From positions 1 to 46,193 of the forward strand of contig JAJRQV010000072.1 in the NCBI GenBank assembly GCA_024280035.1: 46,193 nucleotides of DNA, given 5' to 3'. The DNA comes from Campylobacterales bacterium. GTDB taxonomy: Bacteria; Campylobacterota; Campylobacteria; Campylobacterales; Sulfurimonadaceae. A model generated the notes under the pieces. It saw nothing but the letters and a program-made list of their open reading frames with translations, did not search any database and was not told the origin of the DNA. Below, piece after piece: positions 42,870 to 46,193 of this stretch. A program made the translations under genes and the position numbers. Within the stretch, counting starts at the first letter, position 1. The number at the start of each line of letters is the position of its first letter.

Positions 42870-43251
42870 GGATTACCTCTTATTTTTTAAACTCTTTTAA
42901 ACATCTTACTGTATTTAAAGAATTTAAATTTTTCTATTTTAACAAGTTTACTATTAAGGTATTTTACAAACCCTAAAATAAGATAAAATATTTTGTTTTT
43001 TGTCATTATTTGACACTATCACACTAATGAAAAACTAAAAAAAACAGATGAATCCTAGACTATTTTAATTTAATTTATTCATATTTTTTACTGTTATTAA
43101 TTTGGGAATGGTGTAAAGATAGGTTACATATCCTTTCTTAAGACAATATTTTAGTTTGTCTATCATAGATTAAGTGTAGTTAAAAATGTTAAAATTAACA
43201 GATAATATACATTAAGTTTTTTTATACTTAAAATATACTAAAGGAGATTTC
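42870..43251 (+). other. Intergenic region between ovoA and the 106-aa membrane protein
   Basis: A 382-bp, very AT-rich divergent gap holding no convincing gene. It includes an inverted repeat TGTCA (43001-43005) / TGACA (43011-43015), about 130 bp upstream of ovoA, and AGTGTGATAG on the minus strand nearby, resembling the TGTGATAA element of two other promoters but without a matching TATAAT. Near 43232 a TATACT precedes AAGGAG and the ATG at 43252. Promoters for both flanking genes are expected here. Confidence 0.4.
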
Positions 43252-43572
43252 ATGCAATCCACACCTCCCTTTTTAGCAGATGCTGTTATGCCTATTTATA
43301 AAGCAGCCCTTTTATTTGCCTTTATGTTAGGTATCGCTTCTGTTCTAACAGGCTTTGGATATTCTATTTTTACCTTTATTCAGACAGATATTTCAATAAG
43401 TGCTGCTATTTACAGTGGTTTCTTTGTTTTTCTAAAAGGTGCTGTACTCACCGCTTTTATTAGTTTTATCGGTTTTTTAGCGTTTTGGAAAAAACATCAA
43501 ATCCAATATAACAACTGTAAAGCATCTCCTTCTGCGCGCTGTAATGAAATAGGATTTTTTAACTTCGCTTAA
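43252..43572 (+). CDS. Small two-helix membrane protein
   Basis: A 106-residue protein with two hydrophobic helices (about residues 15-42 and 52-84), the first following PPFLADAVMPIYKAA, and a short soluble tail with two Cys (NNCKASPSARCNE). AAAGGAGATTTC is an excellent ribosome-binding site. Its TAA shares a base with the ATG of the next gene (TAATG), so it is coupled to the PgeF-like protein. No family is recognised. Confidence 0.65.
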   Translation: MQSTPPFLADAVMPIYKAALLFAFMLGIASVLTGFGYSIFTFIQTDISISAAIYSGFFVFLKGAVLTAFISFIGFLAFWKKHQIQYNNCKASPSARCNEIGFFNFA

Positions 43573-44324
43573 TGAGAAGTATTCAGAGTCATCTTTTTAA
43601 ATCTCAAGAAAATATACTGCACGCCTTTACTACCAAAAAAGGCGGTGTTTCTCAAGCACCTTATACAGGCAATAACCTCGCTTATCATGTTCAAGATAGA
43701 GTTCAAAATGTTCAAAAAAACCATTTTGAATTAGCCAAATTATTAAACTATCCCCTTTCTAAACTTGTACATATGAATCAGGTTCATGGAAACACTATTA
43801 TCAATATCACTAAAGAGTATAATCCTCAGAACAGACCTTATTGTGATGCACTTATCACCAACCAAAAAAACCTTCCCCTTATGGTTATGGTAGCGGACTG
43901 TATCCCTATTCTTCTTTATGATCCTATTAAAAAAGTTATTGCTGTCGTACATGCAGGAAGGGCTGGAATTTTTAATAAGATATTGCCTAAAACCATACAA
44001 AAAATGCAAAAAGATTATCTTTGTAATTCTAAAAATATTTTAATTACTTTAGGACCTTCTATTCATTCATGTTGTTATGAGGTAGGAGAAGAGATAAAAA
44101 AAGAAGCAGAGACTTTAGCCTATAGTTTTGCCATTAAAAAAAATAAAGATAATTATTTTTTGGATCTCATATCTATTGCAAAACAACAACTACTTGAAGT
44201 AGATATTGCACAAGAAAATCTAGAAATCTCACCTTATTGTACTTCATGTAATACTCAACTTTTTTACTCTTTTAGAGCAGAAAAACAGTGCGGACGTTTT
44301 GCTGGTCTTATAATGCTAAAATAA
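43572..44324 (+). CDS. pgeF: PgeF / laccase-domain purine nucleoside phosphorylase-like protein (YfiH/YlmD)
   Basis: A 250-residue member of the multicopper-polyphenol-oxidase-like DUF152 family. Metal ligands are seen as His in VHMNQVHGNT, Cys in MVADCIPILL and His in IAVVHAGRAG; LGPSIHSCCYEVG and FYSFRAEKQCGRFAG are further signatures. Members such as E. coli YfiH have been linked to purine nucleoside phosphorolysis and to peptidoglycan editing. The exact role here is not decided. It overlaps the upstream membrane-protein gene by one base. A hairpin covers its stop codon. Confidence 0.92.
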   Translation: MRSIQSHLFKSQENILHAFTTKKGGVSQAPYTGNNLAYHVQDRVQNVQKNHFELAKLLNYPLSKLVHMNQVHGNTIINITKEYNPQNRPYCDALITNQKNLPLMVMVADCIPILLYDPIKKVIAVVHAGRAGIFNKILPKTIQKMQKDYLCNSKNILITLGPSIHSCCYEVGEEIKKEAETLAYSFAIKKNKDNYFLDLISIAKQQLLEVDIAQENLEISPYCTSCNTQLFYSFRAEKQCGRFAGLIMLK

Positions 44325-44332
44325 TTTAGCAT
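44313..44332 (+). terminator. Hairpin across the stop codon of the PgeF-like gene
   Basis: ATGCTAAA (44313-44320), loop ATAA, TTTAGCAT (44325-44332): an 8-bp perfect stem with the stop codon at 44322-44324 in the loop. No immediate U tract follows; a T6 run occurs about 20 bp later. Weak terminator candidate. Confidence 0.35.
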
Positions 44333-44394
44333 AATATCACCCTATTTATACTTTTTTAACTTTATATAAGTAAAATAAACATTCAAGGACAAGA

Positions 44395-45228
44395 ATGCAT
44401 AGAATTTTCTTATTACTACTGTTAACAATGGCTTTAGATGCTGCTAATTTTGATAATAAACTCAGCTTTGGTCTTAAAACAACTGCTTATAACTATACAG
44501 AAAGAGATGATAAAGATCAAATACTTGATACCGAAGATGCAAATATTTTTGAAGTCAATGGTTTTTATGGAAGTTTTGAGTATAAATTACAAGAGTATTC
44601 TGCCATTTCGTACTATATTAACTTATATACCAGTATTAGCTATGGTGACACCGATTACACCGGATCCTTATTAGGGCCAGGAGCAAGTTATGGCTCATAC
44701 TCTTCTAAAACATCAAATGCGTTTTATGAGTTTCAAGTCAATTTAAAACGTAAAGTTCAGTATACTAAAAGCTCCACATATAGCATGATAGGGATAGCAT
44801 ACAAACGGTGGCAAAGAGACCTTTCAAGTAATCAAAAAGAGCGTTATTATTATTATTTTTTACAAGTAGTTCTAGGAGGAGAGACTAATATCTATAAAGA
44901 TTGGTCTCTTGTACTCGATTTAACAGGGCAACTTGCTTTTAATCCAAAAATGGATGCAGACTTTAAATCATCAACAGGACAGGTGCTAAATGAAACATTT
45001 AAACTAGGAACTGTTTATACCTACAAAATCGCAACACCTTTAGTTATTCCTATTAACGAGCAACTTAATTTTAATACAAAACTTGAGTATGAATTTACTA
45101 GTTATGGAAAATCTAATACCATTTATGTACCAAATTTTCCCAATACAGGAGACACAAGTAGTTACTTAGAGCCCAAAAGCCAACAAAAAAACTGGCACTT
45201 ATACGCAGGTTTTGAATTAATCTTTTAA
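44395..45228 (+). CDS. Putative outer-membrane beta-barrel protein
   Basis: A 277-residue protein with a signal peptide (MHRIFLLLLLTMALDAAN), aromatic-rich alternating strands (LSFGLKTTAYNYTER; EYSAISYYINLYTSISYG; YYYYFLQVVLGGE) and a terminal Phe in HLYAGFELIF. These are signs of an outer-membrane barrel of about 10-12 strands. It is not assigned to a family. AAGGACAAG precedes the ATG. The last 12 bp overlap the end of the convergent hydrolase gene. Confidence 0.7.
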   Translation: MHRIFLLLLLTMALDAANFDNKLSFGLKTTAYNYTERDDKDQILDTEDANIFEVNGFYGSFEYKLQEYSAISYYINLYTSISYGDTDYTGSLLGPGASYGSYSSKTSNAFYEFQVNLKRKVQYTKSSTYSMIGIAYKRWQRDLSSNQKERYYYYFLQVVLGGETNIYKDWSLVLDLTGQLAFNPKMDADFKSSTGQVLNETFKLGTVYTYKIATPLVIPINEQLNFNTKLEYEFTSYGKSNTIYVPNFPNTGDTSSYLEPKSQQKNWHLYAGFELIF

Positions 45229-45489
45229 AAAACTTTTATATATGTTATTAAACCTAGAGGGATACTCCCAAATAACAAAATGGTGAGCATCATCTATCTG
45301 AACAAACTCTGCTTGAGTCATTTTTTTCACCACACTCTTCTTATCATTAAAAATTTCATAATCAAACTCAGAACCAATCATAAGTGTTTTAACATTAACC
45401 TTATCAATACACTCAAGAACGTTCCAATTTTCTAAGGCATCAATAACCCTCACATAAGATTTACGATTAATAAAAGGAACTATTTTCAT
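45217..45489 (-). CDS. Alpha/beta hydrolase, C-terminal fragment
   Basis: A 90-codon frame with the second half of an alpha/beta hydrolase: VKTLMIGSEFDYEIF holds the likely catalytic Asp and QIDDAHHFVIWEYPSRF the catalytic His. It is in the same frame as the N-terminal fragment, with only TAA TTC between them. Read through, the gene 45217-45993 encodes 258 residues, a normal length. Alone this piece lacks the nucleophile. Confidence 0.8.
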   Translation of the reverse strand: MKIVPFINRKSYVRVIDALENWNVLECIDKVNVKTLMIGSEFDYEIFNDKKSVVKKMTQAEFVQIDDAHHFVIWEYPSRFNNIYKSFLKD

Positions 45490-45492
45490 GAA

Positions 45493-45993
45493 TTAAATAC
45501 GCAAGGAGGGGTTGTTAGGGAAAAGCTTTAAAGCCATGAAATAAGCAATCCATGACAAAGCTAAGGTACGAGAAACAATTTTACGTAGTAGGTAAAGAAA
45601 ACGCATTTTAAAGCTTTTTAACTTTAAAGAAGCCGAAGCATTGACGCAACATAAGGTACTTAAATAAGTACTATATCTAAGCGCAAATTCAAAGGCTATC
45701 ATTCTCCCTAAAGAAAATCCACAAAGATGAACTTTTTTTATCCCGAGTAAATCTAATAAAACAGCCATATCATCTGCACATAAGGCTAAAGTAAACTCCA
45801 CAGTACCTAAAGAACTCAAGCCATGCCCACGAAGATCAGGAATAATCAATCTATACTCTTCCCTAAAAACCTCCACCTGATACTCCCAAGAAGCCGCATT
45901 AGATCCAAGCCCATGTAAAAAAAGTATAACCTCCTCCCCTTCCCCAATATCATCATAATAAAGTTCAATACCATTTACATATTTACTCTTCAT
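45493..45993 (-). CDS. Alpha/beta hydrolase, N-terminal fragment with the nucleophile
   Basis: A 166-residue fragment: ILFLHGLGSNAASWEYQVEV with the oxyanion HG, IIPDLRGHGLSS, and the nucleophile elbow GFSLG with Ser94. An Arg follows the elbow where Gly is usual (GFSLGRM). The frame ends at TAA (45493-45495), where relatives carry a charged residue, and then reads on as normal hydrolase sequence. Substrate is unknown; esterase, lactonase or dehalogenase activity are all possible for this fold. A real nonsense mutation or an error may explain the stop. Confidence 0.8.
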   Translation of the reverse strand: MKSKYVNGIELYYDDIGEGEEVILFLHGLGSNAASWEYQVEVFREEYRLIIPDLRGHGLSSLGTVEFTLALCADDMAVLLDLLGIKKVHLCGFSLGRMIAFEFALRYSTYLSTLCCVNASASLKLKSFKMRFLYLLRKIVSRTLALSWIAYFMALKLFPNNPSLRI

Positions 45994-46047
45994 ATCACTA
46001 TTATATCAAAGATAAACAAGCACAAGTAAGCCAGCATGATTAGTCAA

Positions 46048-46153
46048 GATTAAAGAGCAGATCAAGAGCAAGTTATCCACAGATTAAACAGATTAAGCCG
46101 ATTAAAGAGCAAAGTAAAGAAGAATTCATTAAATCTACTTAATCTGTGGACAA
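46048..46153. repeat. CACAGATTAA intergenic palindromic repeat, copy 2
   Basis: TCCACAGATTAA (46076-46087) and TTAATCTGTGGA (46139-46150) form a perfect 12-bp inverted repeat around 51 bp. Inside the left arm, GATTAA recurs every 9 nt at 46082, 46091 and 46100, and once more at 46048. The outer ends read TTATCCACA (46073-46081) and TGTGGACAA (46145-46153), which equal or resemble DnaA-box 9-mers in inverted orientation. It is related to the copy at 12920. No origin genes are near, so replication function is not claimed. Confidence 0.6.
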
Positions 46154-46193
46154 AGAAAAAAAACAGTAATTATTTAAATAAAGCAATTAAACA

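Noticed and set aside
42887-43006. 39-codon minus-strand ORF in the gap upstream of ovoA
   Set aside because: No ribosome-binding site, extreme AT content and low-complexity Lys/Phe composition; it lies where the ovoA leader should be.
46073-46153. Possible replication origin because of DnaA-box-like 9-mers
   Set aside because: Only two boxes, both part of a repeat related to another intergenic copy; no dnaA, dnaN or other origin-linked genes in the window.
1-46193. tRNA, rRNA, CRISPR array, insertion sequence or prophage
   Set aside because: No cloverleaf-like, rRNA-like, regularly spaced repeat-spacer, transposase or phage structural sequence was recognised on either strand, apart from the VgrG fragment.

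Overview
The window is AT-rich, gene-dense bacterial chromosome. Protein content points to a Campylobacterota (Epsilonproteobacteria) member of the free-living, sulfur-oxidising kind (Sulfurimonas-, Sulfurovum- or Arcobacter-like). Indicators are a sulfide:quinone oxidoreductase, the all-alpha dimeric dUTPase, many Campylobacterota-style sensor kinases with an HQWRQPL H-box, a haemerythrin-GGDEF protein, and TATAAT -10 boxes without an obvious -35. No rRNA, tRNA, CRISPR array, insertion sequence or prophage was recognised. The genus is an inference.

Layout. 1-3.3 kb: the N-terminal part of a type VI secretion VgrG spike cut by the window edge, a DUF5718-like protein and the ABC-F ATPase YbiT. 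3.4-9.3 kb: a tightly overlapping minus-strand operon pta-ackA-ychJ-WD40/solenoid protein-small ORF; pta is broken by a 1-nt frameshift in an A run. 9.5-14.3 kb: an RRM protein, a haemerythrin/NIT/GGDEF sensor, cytochrome b561, an S4 protein, a DUF445 membrane protein and an unknown protein. 14.3-22.1 kb: Xaa-Pro aminopeptidase, then a signalling block (OmpR-type regulator, convergent hybrid kinase, divergent 7TMR-DISM kinase), then a membrane-anchored peptide-deformylase homologue that has lost its catalytic residues. 22.2-24.4 kb: sulfide:quinone oxidoreductase with a 54-aa downstream gene, and a Dabb protein. 24.5-30 kb: a TolC/HlyD/RND efflux operon whose pump is encoded as two half-length proteins. 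30.1-34.3 kb: an outer-membrane protein, an aminopeptidase N gene with an in-frame stop, and a nucleoside deoxyribosyltransferase-like protein. 34.4-39.5 kb: an EAL/HDOD protein, dUTPase, a Cys-rich mini-protein and a run containing an ADP-ribosylglycohydrolase homologue and a class III-like sirtuin. 39.5-42.9 kb: the ovothiol pair ovoA-ovoB. 43.2-46.2 kb: a small membrane protein, the PgeF/laccase-domain protein, an outer-membrane protein, an alpha/beta hydrolase gene with an in-frame stop, and a palindromic intergenic repeat.

The best leads are: (1) the deformylase-like membrane pseudoenzyme; (2) the RND pump split exactly between its two six-helix halves; (3) a 17-bp element, 16/17 identical and 19 nt upstream of TATAAT, shared by the response-regulator gene and the efflux operon, the latter with two further TTATCACA copies; (4) the ovoA-ovoB operon; (5) a WD40 propeller plus alpha-solenoid protein; and (6) several unannotated small proteins. 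Three genes (pta, pepN, an alpha/beta hydrolase) are interrupted, by one frameshift and two in-frame TAA codons. Gene decay and sequence error cannot be told apart from this sequence alone.
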